Assembly: GCA_023375675.1 (NCBI GenBank)
Contig: JALQBC010000006.1
Span: forward strand, 434,001-498,000
DNA length: 64,000 nucleotides
Direction of reading: 5' to 3'
Origin: Cytospora piceicola
Lineage: Eukaryota > Ascomycota > Sordariomycetes > Diaporthales > Cytosporaceae
Part shown: positions 34,286-44,792 of the stretch, piece after piece
Position numbering within the stretch: position 1 is the first letter of the stretch
How the letters are laid out: every line of letters starts with the position of its first letter
Notes under the pieces: generated by a model
The model's input: only the letters and a program-made list of their open reading frames with translations
The model's database searches: none
What the model was told of the DNA's origin: nothing
Made by a program: the position numbers and the translations under genes

Positions 34286-36051
34286 ATGATGCTCCACGCC
34301 GGCGGTACGAGTGAGCCCAAGGCTGTCTTAGCGATTTGCCTCCTCCTCCTTATCTGTCTCTCCTACACTCTCTTCGTCCGCAAACGGTCTCCTTATCCGC
34401 TCCCCCCTGGACCACCAGGAAAGTTCCTGGTTGGGAATCTGGGGCAGCTCAGTGGCCACCCAGAGCAAGACTACATACGGTGGGCTAAACAATACAGTAA
34501 GTCTTCACTCCCACAAACTCAAGGCCCGAGACCAGCAGGATAAGATACTGAAAATTCTCATCTAGACTCGGACGTGATCCATCTCAACATCCTGGGCCGG
34601 CATGTGATATGTCTCAACAGCGTTAAAGCTGCTACGGACCTCCTCGACTACCGGGGAGCCAACTATTGTGACCGTCCTCGCTTCACTCTGTTCGAAGTGT
34701 ACGTCACGTCCCGGAAGACATCACTCATTATCACTAGAACAAGAGCCAGACTGACAAAGATGACCAGTATGGGCTGGGGCCTGACCCTGACCTTCCTCCG
34801 ATGGGGTCCCCAATTCAAACTCCACCGCCGCCTTTTCCAACATGCATTTACTCAATCTGCCGTCAAGACCTTCCGGCCCCTGCAGACGCACGAGGCCCGC
34901 AAGGCCGCCCGGGCACTCCTTGCGAACCCGGACGACTGGCGCGAGGCTACGCTCCTTCTTACTACCAGCGTCATCTTCCGCATCGCCTACGGGCAGGAGA
35001 TCAAACAAAAAGACTCCCCGTACACTGTCATGGCTCAAGCTGCCAACAACGCCACCACCAACGGCGGTGTTGCTGGGTCCTCCATCGTCGACTTTTTTCC
35101 CCCTGCTCGGTATTTTCTACCCTCGAGGCTGTGTATCCCGCTGCGCCATGCGAGGAATAGCAGGGTGTCAATCAAGACGATCCACGAGGTTCCGTGGGCA
35201 GACAACATGCGGGACATCGAGGCTGGCACGGCGACGCCCAGCTTCATGAGGACGCACTGGGAGCGGTACGTTGCCAACAAAAAAGCCGGCGTGCATCAGG
35301 ATACCACCGTGGCCGATCTGAAAGGCGCGACGGCAGCGGTCTTCATCGCCGGGGGGAATTCCACCTGGGGCACGGTGCTCAGCGCGATGCTGTTCCTGGC
35401 CAAGTACCCTGACGTTCAACGTCGGGCCCAGGCTGAAATCGACGAGGTGGTCGGCACGGACAGGTTGCCCACTTTTGATGACCGGCCGCTGCTCAGGTAT
35501 CTCGATGGTTTCCTGAACGAGGTCATGCGCGCCTTGCCGCTGAACCCCCTGGTCATTCCCCACCAGAGCATCAAGGATGATGTCTACAATGACATGTTCA
35601 TACCGGCGGGCACGGTCGTCTTTGCGAACACCAAGGCGATGTGCTCCAACCCGGAGACCTACAAGGACCCGGAGAGGTTCGATCCGGACCGGTATGCAAG
35701 GGGGGAGCCGTACCCCGTGGGGAACTTCGGCTTCGGGAGGCGGAAGTGTCCGGGGAACTACCTCGCACTGGCGAGTGTGTACATCTTCTTGGCTACCATG
35801 CTGGCCATCTTCGATGTGGAGAAGGTCGTCGGGCCGGATGGGAAAGTGGTGGAGCCCAAGGCGGAGTTGACTGTTGGTCTGGGCGGGTAAGGCTGACTTC
35901 TTTCTTCTTACTTTGTTCTCGCCCGCGCATGTGGAAGTACTGTGTTGCTGACTTTGTGACCAGACACCCGGCACCATTTGAGTGCAAGCTGAAGCTGAGA
36001 TCCCCTAAGAGGGCTCAGATGTTAGATGATGATGAGGAGGGGGGATATTGA
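34286..36051 (+). CDS. Cytochrome P450 monooxygenase
   Basis: Exons 34286-34496, 34566-34698, 34768-35886 and 35964-36051 give 516 residues, a standard microsomal P450 length. The N-terminus has a membrane anchor (AVLAICLLLLICLSYTLFV) followed by basic residues and the proline hinge PLPPGPPG. The K-helix ExxR is EVMR, the PERF-type motif is DPERFDPDRY, and the heme loop is FGFGRRKCPG with Cys442 as thiolate ligand. The I-helix reads AGGNSTW; the acidic residue usual before the catalytic threonine is absent. The sequence style resembles the O-methylsterigmatocystin oxidoreductase-like fungal P450s, but the substrate cannot be inferred. An upstream in-frame ATG at 34094 would add 64 residues before the anchor; 34286 is preferred because it puts the anchor at the N-terminus. 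No other biosynthetic enzymes adjoin. Confidence 0.92.
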
Positions 36052-36596
36052 TGTTTTATGATCTGGTATGACTGATGACTGATGACTGATAAACTTAACG
36101 ACGGTATAACATAACATAACGATGGTGAGCGGCCACTTTTTATCTTGCATTTTTTCCCTGGAAATGGTGAAGGAGGTTTGCTTCCTGTTTCTGAACGGGT
36201 TGGCATACATCCCTCCCAAGGCTGGCTTTGGTGACCGTTGCAAAATACCAGCTATAAAAAATGCGACTGCTTGGATGTTTGGATTTTGGAAAGACCTATT
36301 CTATGCATGACTTCTGGAGCCCTGTATTTCATATCGCTGTTTTCCCTCAGGAGATGTTATTGGTCAACCCTCTCAATGCTATAGATACCCTGGTCATTAT
36401 CGCCAGAACGACTCACAAGCCTGTCGCGAAGACAATTTGGAGCAGGGTACCAGTCAGTTTATAATTCCATTTAGTACCTATACCATGCGGTCTAAAAGCT
36501 TATGTGCACCATCATCAATGCCCCCCCGCCGTTTCCCCTGGACCGAACCCCCCAACGCCAATCAAATGCAGAGGTAAGTAGACAAACATGTTTGCC
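36052..36596. other. Intergenic region between convergent P450 and NC2-beta
   Basis: It contains only the two 3' UTRs as far as I can see, with ATAACATAAC and TGACTGATGAC short repeats near 36070-36120. Confidence 0.5.
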
Positions 36597-37571
36597 CTAG
36601 GTGTGCCGAGCAGCAGCCGCAGCGAACTGCTCCGCCTGGATCCTCTCGAGCTCCTCCATCGAAAGACCGCTCTGGTCGAACTTGTTAAGCTTCTTCTCGC
36701 GTCCCTATTGATGATGCACTCTTGGTCAGAGGATTTCCCAACTCATTCGAAAGTCGTGGGGCTGGGGCTGAGGCTTGATGGAACCTCTGTCTCTTCTCAC
36801 CTTTTGCTGCTCCTTGTGCTCCGACGCGGCCTCCAAGACGGCAGGGACGTACTCGGAGAAACCGAGCTGCTCCAGCGCCTTGGTGATGTGATCGCAGGCG
36901 ATGGTCTTCTTGGCCTCCTTCTCGGAGATCTCGTTCGCCTCGGACGAGATGAGCGTGATGAACTCGACGCAGCACTCGATCAGCAGGTCCCGTGCCTCCT
37001 TGGCGAACGCGACGCCGTCGGAGGGCGGGAGGATCTCGGTGACGATCTTCTGGACCGTCGCCTTGGGCAGCGACAGGTCATCGTTCCCTGGGAGTTGTAG
37101 TTAGCAAACTGTACGTAGAAAGAGGTGCGAGTTGGGTGAATCGCACTGTGGTCAAAATCGAGATCGATATCCATCATGAAATGCGAAACAGTGACAAGCC
37201 TTAAGCTGACTTGGGTTGGGTTGTGGTGCGATGCGTAATAGGGGAAAAGTGACGGTGCAGGGTAGTGTTTTGGTCCCAGATGTAGGGAAAGGGGCTTGTT
37301 GTCGACGGTTTAAAGGCAGGAAGGCCGTCGCAACCGTTGTGTTATTCACTTCATCCAGCCTAGCAGCTCGTTCACCCATTCACTTGAAGGGGGCCAGAGT
37401 CCACCACGATAAAACAGCGCATGAATGCCATCTCTCCCATGGCCTGCCCATTCATAACTGGGAGCCCCGTGAAGTCCAAATACGGGATGAAAGGAAAAAG
37501 CAAAAAGGCAAAAGAATGAAGAGTGAATTCGGGACACAACGTAACTTACCTCCAAGTTCGTGATCAGACAT
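36597..37571 (-). CDS. NCB2: Negative cofactor 2 beta subunit (NC2-beta/Dr1)
   Basis: Exons 37550-37571, 36801-37087 and 36597-36704 give 138 residues. NC2-beta is a histone-fold protein that pairs with NC2-alpha, binds TBP on promoters and blocks TFIIA/TFIIB entry. The histone fold is evident in LSLPKATVQKIVTEILP, ARDLLIECCVEFITLISSEA and the ITKALEQLGFSEYV helix. The first coding exon is only 22 nt (MSDHELG) and is followed by a 462-bp intron, large for this genome. The C-terminal exon (GREKKLNKFDQSGLSMEELE then AAAARHT) matches the family's Gln/Ala-rich end. Splice sites GTAAGT/CCCAG and GTGAGA/ATAG restore the frame exactly. It is convergent with the P450. Confidence 0.93.
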
Positions 37572-38979
37572 GGTGCAAGTGAGGCGTTCAGTCAGATACA
37601 CGTGGGGGAGTGCAGTGAGTGAATGTGATATATGGCTGGTGGTACTCTCTCCAAATTGGAGGCGGGGATGGATCCGCGGTTGGTAGTGAAATTAGATGTA
37701 AACACGTCTGTATGGCTTGGGGTCAAATCATGAGAATTTAGGTTTATCTGAGCGTCCTCATCATGGTTACGACTTTGGCTGCAGTTGCAACATTCTGAAG
37801 GCAGCCGAGATGGAGGTTTCCTTTGATGAATGTGAGCCGAGAGCCCGGGAGCTGCCTTAGCTTAAGTACTTTGACTCGATGTTTATGCTGACCAGACAGA
37901 CCAGCCGGAAAGTGCCCTTGGCCTTGGGCCTGCCGTGCCTTGAATCGGTACGTACCGACGTGCCTACCTTCCAAGGTTCTGTTGGTCACCGTTTTGGTCC
38001 AAAACGTGGCGCGGCTTATCTTATCCTAACTGCACTAGCCGCTTTGGGCTGTTGGTGGGCTGTCCACCGCCACACTTGCAGCTGTCCGAATTTTACACGC
38101 CACGCCCATAAAAAGGCACGCTTTCCGCGCTTGGAAATTTCTTTGCCTTCTGTTGATACTCTTCACAACCACAACAACTCGAAAGCTTGCTCCAGGGTGG
38201 AATTCCCGGTTGCAACTCTCAAAGGTTTATATGGTGATGTGAGGTGAAGCAGCAGGCTGGTCTTCTCCGGGAGCCAGCCAGCTATGCGCTTCTAACTCTA
38301 ACTGCGAAGCGTCGCGACTGAAAAGGTATGTGCTTGTTTTTCCTTCCAATGTTTCTACTGCGCAGCGAAGAGGTTCCCCCTTCCCCAATATGATGAACAC
38401 GTTGTCGCCCCAGGCATACTTAACCATGGTGATTGACCACTAGTCCTAAGCCAAACGGACGTTTCTGATCTACTCTCAACGCTGCTGCATTTTGCCATTG
38501 AATATCCTTCAAACCGGCTTTGGCTAATACAATCAGCAGTACTGCTACAGTCTTACGGTGCTCAACCACAAATGCCACGATACCCCTCGTTCCATGATGT
38601 CCGAAATCATGTACTATCAAATATCGATCACTTCATGATGGGAAGCTTCTGTACCTGAGTAGCATTATATGCCTTGGTTCAGATGCAGACTCTGGACAGG
38701 GTGGGACACTGGTTCTGCGCGTGGCTAGGAGATGCGACAGATCGCTTTTGCAACCATCCACAGAAATTTCAAAGGGTATGTCACAATTTTTTCTTTCTAT
38801 TTCAGAGTGTTCTTCACTCAATGGCCTATGATTACACAAATCATTCCATGCTAAAACTGAATCTTCATGTGGAACAAAATGTACTGCTTTTCATCTTTCG
38901 AATGAGGCTTTTCTATCCATTTTATCTATTGCATCCTATTGCTTGGGTCATCTGCTAACATGCATGACCAGTGAACCTT
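37572..38979. other. NC2-beta promoter and dehydrogenase 3' region
   Basis: No gene, RNA gene or repeat family is supported. Frames are short and uncorrelated with codon bias. Confidence 0.5.
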
Positions 38980-39856
38980 TCAATCCTCACGGTACGAAGC
39001 CAACTCTGGGCCGTTCCATCTATCCGTGCGTCAGTATCCACGCGTCGCGAGGTAGTTTGGAATGACTTACTGCAAGAACTTGCCGCTGAGGTCTGATGTC
39101 GCATCCAGAGCAAGCTTGGCGATGACGTTTCCAGGACCCTCGGGTGGGTTGAGCTTGCCTTCTTCGAATGCAGCAACAAAGTTGGCGTGGTCCCTGTCGT
39201 CCATGAACCCGTAGCCTTGCTCTCGCAGAAGTTTCTGCATCCCGGTGTCTGTCCGACCCGGGCTGAGTGAGACGGAGACAATGTCCCTCTCTTCCACTGC
39301 CAGGTGCTGGGCAAGAGAATGCAATGCGGCCTTGGAGGAGCCATACGCTCCCCAGGCCTGATAGCCCTTGGTTGCTGCTCCGGACGAGGTGAAGACGATG
39401 CGGCCCTTGGTCTCTCGCAAGTGTGGAATCACAGCTTGGACCAGGGCAAGAGGGCTGAAGAGGTTGATGTCGTAAAGCTTCTTCCACTCCTCGAGCGAAG
39501 AATCCGCAACCGGCTTGAGAGGCTCCAGGGCGCCGTGGTTGATGACAATCCCGTCAACCTTGCCCCCGAGCTTCACAGCAAGGTTTGTGATCTTCGTAGC
39601 ATTCTGTCGTAATTTTATAATATATCAATACACATACTGTTGTCATTCATCCTTCCAAGATATATCTCACCTCAAAGTCGGTCAAGTCAGCAGCCAGATA
39701 TTCAACCTGACTTGGGTACTGCTCCTTGAGAGCCTGAAGTTCGCTCTCCGTCCGTGCAACCAGTACCACCTTGTGCGACTTCTGCAGCAGGTACTGAGAA
39801 ACAGCCAGACCGATACCTCGGCCAGCGCCGGTTACAATGATCGTTTTTGATGCCAT
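38980..39856 (-). CDS. Short-chain dehydrogenase/reductase (Irc24/benzil reductase-like)
   Basis: Exons 39671-39856, 39071-39603 and 38980-39019 give 252 residues. It is a classical NADP(H)-type SDR with a Rossmann fold. The cofactor motif TGAGRGIG lies at 9-16, the NNAG-equivalent INHGA at 83-87, catalytic Ser136 in FTSSG, and the YxxxK pair Tyr149/Lys153 in AYGSSK. Arg40 and nearby residues after VLVAR favour NADP(H). The overall sequence recalls yeast Irc24/YIR035C, reported as benzil reductases, but the natural substrate is unknown. The final 40-nt exon adds WNGPELASYRED, which matches the conserved C-terminus of these proteins. Without it the frame would stop at once after the donor (TTGCAGTAAGT), so the intron is well supported. 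Confidence 0.93.
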
Positions 39857-40656
39857 CTTGATCTTGGTGTTGAGCAATGAGATGTGTTTGGGTTCCGTCT
39901 CTGATGTCAAGCTCTTTTTACACGCAGAATTTTGAGGTCATTTGGCGGGGTTCATTGACAGGATTACATAATCACCGTTTCCAGGACCAGGAGTGACCCC
40001 TGAAGTCACGGTCTTACACACTGACACGAGGTATCGTGAACTTCAAGCCAGCTAGGTTGGCGACCGGGGCACTCACATCTCATGGACTGGGCTCAGGATC
40101 CATGCGATGGATTGGTGACCCAAGACACGGCCTGTATGGTCCATTACTGCAGAGAAGGAGCTGGTGTCTAAGCTGCTGGATAGCCCCGAGTGGTGCGAGT
40201 ATTTCTAGTATCGAGGTGTTGACTAGATAGAGGGAGCCGCGGGGCGTTAAGAATTGTGCTTAGATATGGCATGGTCAGGAAGACGGGGAAGAGAACTTAT
40301 ATTTAAGAGTATCCTGGTCGTACGTCTTTGGGGAATGAAAGCTCCAACTGTGAATGGGAAAGCCTACCTGAAACATGGAGTAGAGACCAGACTGACCCGC
40401 TAATAGACACAACATAGTCCAACAATTACATCAGCATATATTCCAAGTCAATCATCCAGCGATATATATGCTTGGAGCCAGCATGGAACGATGGATCAGG
40501 CAAATGACGAATGTGTCGGGATCTTCTTGATCCCTCAAGAGTGGAATGTGTACTTGGTCGAGTATTCTCAAGCAATGTCGGGAGTCAGTTGTACTTTAAG
40601 AATCAATATATTTCCGCATAGGTTTCCCGCATTGATCCTCCTCTAAGCTCGTCCCG
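39857..40656. other. Dehydrogenase promoter and GatA 3' region
   Basis: This is 800 bp with nothing recognisable beyond AT-rich patches. Confidence 0.5.
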
Positions 40657-42414
40657 TTACTTGAGCAACGCGCTCAGAGCTTCCGCAACGGCAAGCAGCC
40701 TCGCATCGTCCCAATACTGCCCGATGATCTGCAACCCCATCTCACCCTGCCCCCTCCAAGCCTCCTCCGGAGGCAGCTTCACGCCCTTCGGTATGCTGAT
40801 AGCCGGCAGGCCCGCCAGACTCGCCGGGACCGTGAAAACATCGTTCATGTACGCGTCCACGGGGCTCCTCCCCCGGCCCGGCCCCACGTCCTCCAGCCTC
40901 GGCGGCAGCGTCGGCGCCGTGGGGCACAGCAGGAAGTCCACCTGCGCCGGGCCGAGCTTGTTCTCGAGGGCCACGCCCTCGTCCATCTCGGCGAGCGAGA
41001 CGTGCTGGTCCTCGCCGTCGCGCAGGGGGTTGGACAGCCTGAAGACGCGGTCGAAGTCCCGCCTGACGAGCTGCCTGACCCGCTGCGCCTGGACGAAGTG
41101 GTTGTCCATGGCCTCGGAGCTGAGCGTGTACGAGCCCAGCAGGATGCGCCGCCTCACCTCGGCGCCGAAGCCCTCGCCGCGGACGCCCGAGTAGAGCACC
41201 CCCCCTCCGTCCGGGCCGCCGCCGCCGCCGCCGCCGCCGGGGCCGCCCTTCCCGCCCTCGACGTCGGCCTGCCTGAGCCCGTACCGCACGCCGTCGTACT
41301 TGGCCAGGTTCGACGACGCCTCCGCGGGGGCGATCACGTAGTACGCCGAGAGGGCGTGCCTCGTGGACGGCAGCGACACGGGGACCACGCGGGCGCCGAC
41401 CTCGTCCCGCAGGAACCGCGCCGCGCCCTCCCACGCGTCCCGCACGCACCCGTCCAGCTCCGCGATGTTGTACTCGGCCGGGATCCCAAACGTCAGCGGG
41501 CGCAGCACCCGCCCGTGCTGCGCGCCATCATCATCATCACCACCACCACCACCACCCCCGGCCCCCCGGCCCGGGGCCCCCGGGCGGTCGTGGTGGTCGT
41601 AGTACCCCCTGGCGGCCGTGCACCGCGCGCGGGCCCCGGGCGACAGGCTCGTCGGGTCCCGCGGGTCGTGCGCGGCGTGCAGGCGGCCGCCGGAGACGAC
41701 GGCCTCGCGCACGGCGCGCGCGCCCCGCGCCAGCAGGCCGACGGCGTCCAGGCTGTTGGCGTAGGGCACGGCGCCGAGGCGCGAGACCATGCCGTACGAG
41801 GGCTTGTACCCGACGACGCCGCAGTACGCCGCCGGCAGCCGGACGGAGCCGCCCGTGTCGGTGCCCAGGGCGAGGTCGGCGGCGCCGGCCCGCACGGCGG
41901 CCGCGCTGCCGCCCGAGCTGCCGCCCGCGCTGAGGAGGCGTGCCGTGTCGTGGCCGTGGCCGCCGCCGTCCCTGACCGCCTGGGACACGGCGCCGTGCGG
42001 GGTGTTGGTGCTGTGCGAGCCCATGCCGAACTCGTCCAGGTTCGTCTTGCCGACCACCTGGGCGCCGAGCGCCCGCAGCTGCTTGACGATGGTGGCCTCG
42101 AAGGGGGAGTCGTGCGAGGCGAGGATGCCCGAGGCGCAGGTCGTGGGCAGGCCGCTGCCGTCCATGGAGTACGTGGCGATGTTGTCCTTGACGGCGAGGC
42201 GGAACGAGTTCGGGGGGGGAGTCCCTTCAGGAGGGGCGGGAGCAGCTGCAGGACTGTTAGACCGGGGGATCGAGGTGCTGCTGAGGTCCCCGCGGTGGTA
42301 CTGACCATGGCTGATGAACTCGTTCAAGCTCCGCCGTTGCGGGCGCGGCGGTAGACTCGTCGCATGCCGGACGAGTCGAGGGCGCAGGCTGGTCAGCCTG
42401 CCATTGAGGGACAT
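40657..42414 (-). CDS. gatA: Glutamyl-tRNA(Gln) amidotransferase subunit A, mitochondrial
   Basis: GatA is the amidase subunit of the GatFAB/GatCAB complex that converts Glu-tRNA(Gln) to Gln-tRNA(Gln) in mitochondria. A likely 60-bp intron (42246-42305; GTCAGT donor, TCTAAC branch, TGCAG acceptor) lies in frame; removing it gives 565 residues. The amidase signature is intact: RLAVKDNIAT with the catalytic lysine, LSAGGSSGGSAAAV with the cis-serine, and GTDTGGSVRLPA with the nucleophilic serine. The N-terminus (MSLNGRLTSLRPRLVRHATS) is arginine-rich, fitting a presequence. An ATGTGA start-stop element lies 62 nt upstream of the chosen ATG. The frame is open further upstream but has no ATG. Three low-complexity insertions (His/Gly, Gly/Asp and Gly/Pro rich) interrupt surface positions, making it longer than the usual 480-500. 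Confidence 0.92.
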   Translation of the reverse strand: MSLNGRLTSLRPRLVRHATSLPPRPQRRSLNEFISHGQYHRGDLSSTSIPRSNSPAAAPAPPEGTPPPNSFRLAVKDNIATYSMDGSGLPTTCASGILASHDSPFEATIVKQLRALGAQVVGKTNLDEFGMGSHSTNTPHGAVSQAVRDGGGHGHDTARLLSAGGSSGGSAAAVRAGAADLALGTDTGGSVRLPAAYCGVVGYKPSYGMVSRLGAVPYANSLDAVGLLARGARAVREAVVSGGRLHAAHDPRDPTSLSPGARARCTAARGYYDHHDRPGAPGRGAGGGGGGGDDDDGAQHGRVLRPLTFGIPAEYNIAELDGCVRDAWEGAARFLRDEVGARVVPVSLPSTRHALSAYYVIAPAEASSNLAKYDGVRYGLRQADVEGGKGGPGGGGGGGGPDGGGVLYSGVRGEGFGAEVRRRILLGSYTLSSEAMDNHFVQAQRVRQLVRRDFDRVFRLSNPLRDGEDQHVSLAEMDEGVALENKLGPAQVDFLLCPTAPTLPPRLEDVGPGRGRSPVDAYMNDVFTVPASLAGLPAISIPKGVKLPPEEAWRGQGEMGLQIIGQYWDDARLLAVAEALSALLK

Positions 42415-42828
42415 GTAGGCGTCCAGTGGCTGATTACTTGCAACTCGAAGAGATGCGAATGAACCAAGCTTCACATCTGCGCGCCGGTCCCGTAAAGAGT
42501 CTTTGGCTGTGGGCAGAGCGGTGGTAGTGGGTTGCTCGGAGTTTTGGTCGAGATGAGCTTTTGGGTGAGGCGCGTAATTTTGGAGGTAAATAACCGGTGG
42601 TTTGAGACGTGTGGCGTATTTTACGTGTTTTGTTTACGTGCTTTGTCACACTGTGACCCAACAGCTTACTTTTTATTTTTGAAGGTCCGAACAACGACTC
42701 GTAAAGTCTCCAACTTTACTATGAAAGTGTTTCCAAGTGTTTTGATATTTCATAATATTACAAATTTACAAATACAGGTACCAACGCCCAAGGTATCAGC
42801 TCACAGCGAATTGACAACACACAAGCGT
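42415..42828. other. GatA promoter
   Basis: This is a short interval between two same-strand genes. It is AT-rich on the right and contains no other feature I can support. Confidence 0.45.
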
Positions 42829-43773
42829 TCAGTTCTTCCCATGAAGATGCCAGGCAAATACCTTCTCAAACACCTGCTTGCCGTCTCCCACGATGGTCTC
42901 TCCATGGCACGGGATGAGGGTATCAAAGTCCCATGCAGCGATCCTCTGTATACTCGCGTTGAAACTTGCCCTGGAACCGGCGCTCAGCATGTACCACAAA
43001 AGCCTCTTCTGGCCCTTGGCCTCGCCCTCGGTCGTCTGCATGCTCATGAACATCTTGGCCAGGAACCCGGCCTTCTTCTCGCTCGCCGGGCACTTGCTGT
43101 ATTGCTCGTCGGCCGGCAGGTTGAACATCAGGTCGGCCTCGATCATGACCTTGTCGGGCTTGTACACGAAGACCAGCTCCTTGTTGGCGTGGCTGTCGAC
43201 GTACTCGTACTCGAAGTCCTGGTCGAACTCGTCGTCGATCTTGATGTCGAGCTTGTTCTCCGCCTTGAACACGACGGCGAACTCCTCGTTGCCGATCTTG
43301 GGGTCCGTGGCGGTCTGCGATGCGCGCTTCTCGGGCAGGCCCTCCGGGCCGATGATCTTAGCATCGGGGTAGACCTTGTGCCACTCCGTGATGAAGATGT
43401 GGTGCTCGAAATCAGTGGCGACGATGTACTTGACGGTCCCGCCCAGCTCAGCGAGCTTGGCCTTGACATCGTCCGTCATTGCGACGGGGGAGAAGACGGC
43501 CAGGGATCCGGAGGTAAGTTTGACTAACATGATGTTAGCTTTATCCGGCTTTACAGATCTGCGTGGACAGGGAAGGGAGCAAATGGCCAGCCATGCCAAC
43601 CACTCAAGCTGTGCTCACTCAGGAGCGCCTCAAGACTCACCCACAGTTCCCCTTCCACCAAAGGGGATCATTCCCATTCTCTTGAATGGCACCGAGAAAG
43701 TAACGACATTGGGCGTGATGTCTCTGATGACCATGACATCGGCCGGGTTGGCCGGGATGAGTTTGGCCGACAT
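42829..43773 (-). CDS. DUF4336 domain protein (metallo-beta-lactamase-like)
   Basis: Exons 43641-43773 and 42829-43523 give 275 residues from MSAKLIPANPADVMVIRDIT. The conserved blocks are LTSGSLAVFSPVAMTDDV, YIVATDFEHHIFITEWHKVY, IGPEGLPEKR and CHGETIVGDGK; these are typical of DUF4336 proteins, distant relatives of the metallo-beta-lactamase fold. The HH pair and late CHGE histidine could be remnants of metal sites. The biochemical role is unknown. The intron joins GTG-G with TC-AAA, restoring VVKLTSGS. Upstream of the chosen ATG the same frame stays open for about 85 codons and encodes an arginine-rich segment plus a hydrophobic span (AFLLFPAAVIGIGALTGYI), but it holds no ATG. A spliced 5' exon may therefore supply a mitochondrial presequence and membrane anchor. 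The start is uncertain. Confidence 0.85.
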
Positions 43774-44641
43774 GTTCTTGGTTGAGGTTGAGAAAGGGTT
43801 CAGTGAGATGTATCCGGTCAAAGCACCAATACCAATGACTGCTGCTGGGAATAGAAGAAAGGCGGTTCCGAGAGGACCTGGGCGCCTTCGGTTTGTTGAG
43901 TAAGTCCTCGATTTATGAGCCGAGTTACGGGTTGCTGCTGTGGCTCGCTGCTGGGTGAGGGCTCTCCGGACGGCTGCTAGAGGAAGGGTATGATGTTGTC
44001 GCGTCTGTCGTCTCCTGGGTCGTCAATGGCTGAAACGTAGTCTACTTGTAAGTACAAGTGATGGGTATAATATAGCTGACCTTGCTTAATAAAGCTCTCA
44101 AGGCGTCTTGTCTTGGCATCACGTCGAACTTATAGTTCCTAGCGATGTTGTATCATACAACCCATGCGACGGAGTATTCCGTGTATTTGTCAGTACCCAG
44201 TTTATGGTGCCGGAACAGCGGAGACACGCAAGAGTCCAGAATCTCCTTAAGACGATCCGCGGTAATTACTAATCCTCAAGTCGAATGATGGTTCGGGGCC
44301 TTCACAGTTTCCCGTTTTGAGAAGATAATTCGGTATTCCAAATGCGAGAATTTTCCTGAAAATTGCAGAGATGATCGATCGGCTTACCTTTTGAATTTGT
44401 TCATTTTCCTCATCCTCACGTCATGGGAAGCTCTCCTTAGCATGTGATCTAAGAGGAAGATCACGGATCACGGATCACGGATCACGGCGCTGCCGGGAGA
44501 TTTGAGGCTATCATCAGGGTTGAACCCTCTGCTGCCTCCAAACAGCCAAGACGCCCACATGGCCTACACAGTAAGCTCGCTTGAATAATACATAAATAAC
44601 GGTTCACACTATGTGACCGTCGCATGCATGTATCTACCTAG

Positions 44642-44705
44642 GTATGTATGTGTGTATGTATGTATGTATGTATGTATGTATGTACCATGTATGTATGTAC
44701 GTATG
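44642..44705. repeat. GTAT tetranucleotide microsatellite
   Basis: About fifteen GTAT/ATGT units occur with a few interruptions. Confidence 0.9.
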
Positions 44706-44760
44706 TCTCACACAGCCGATGCGACACAACCAACACTTGACATAGCCCGACTAGCCCGAC

Positions 44761-44792
44761 ACACTCACACTCACACTCACACTCACACTCAC
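44761..44792. repeat. ACTCAC hexanucleotide microsatellite
   Basis: About five CACTCA units lie 60 bp right of the GTAT run. Confidence 0.9.

Noticed and set aside
29373..36051. Secondary-metabolite biosynthetic gene cluster
   Set aside because: Only a P450 and a regulator are present; no PKS, NRPS, terpene cyclase or tailoring enzymes lie nearby.
41002..42354. 450-codon frame on the plus strand
   Set aside because: Antisense to GatA; Arg/Ala/Val-rich composition typical of a shadow frame.
44642..44792. CRISPR-like or functional repeat array
   Set aside because: The repeats are simple 4- and 6-bp microsatellites without unique spacers, in a eukaryotic genome.
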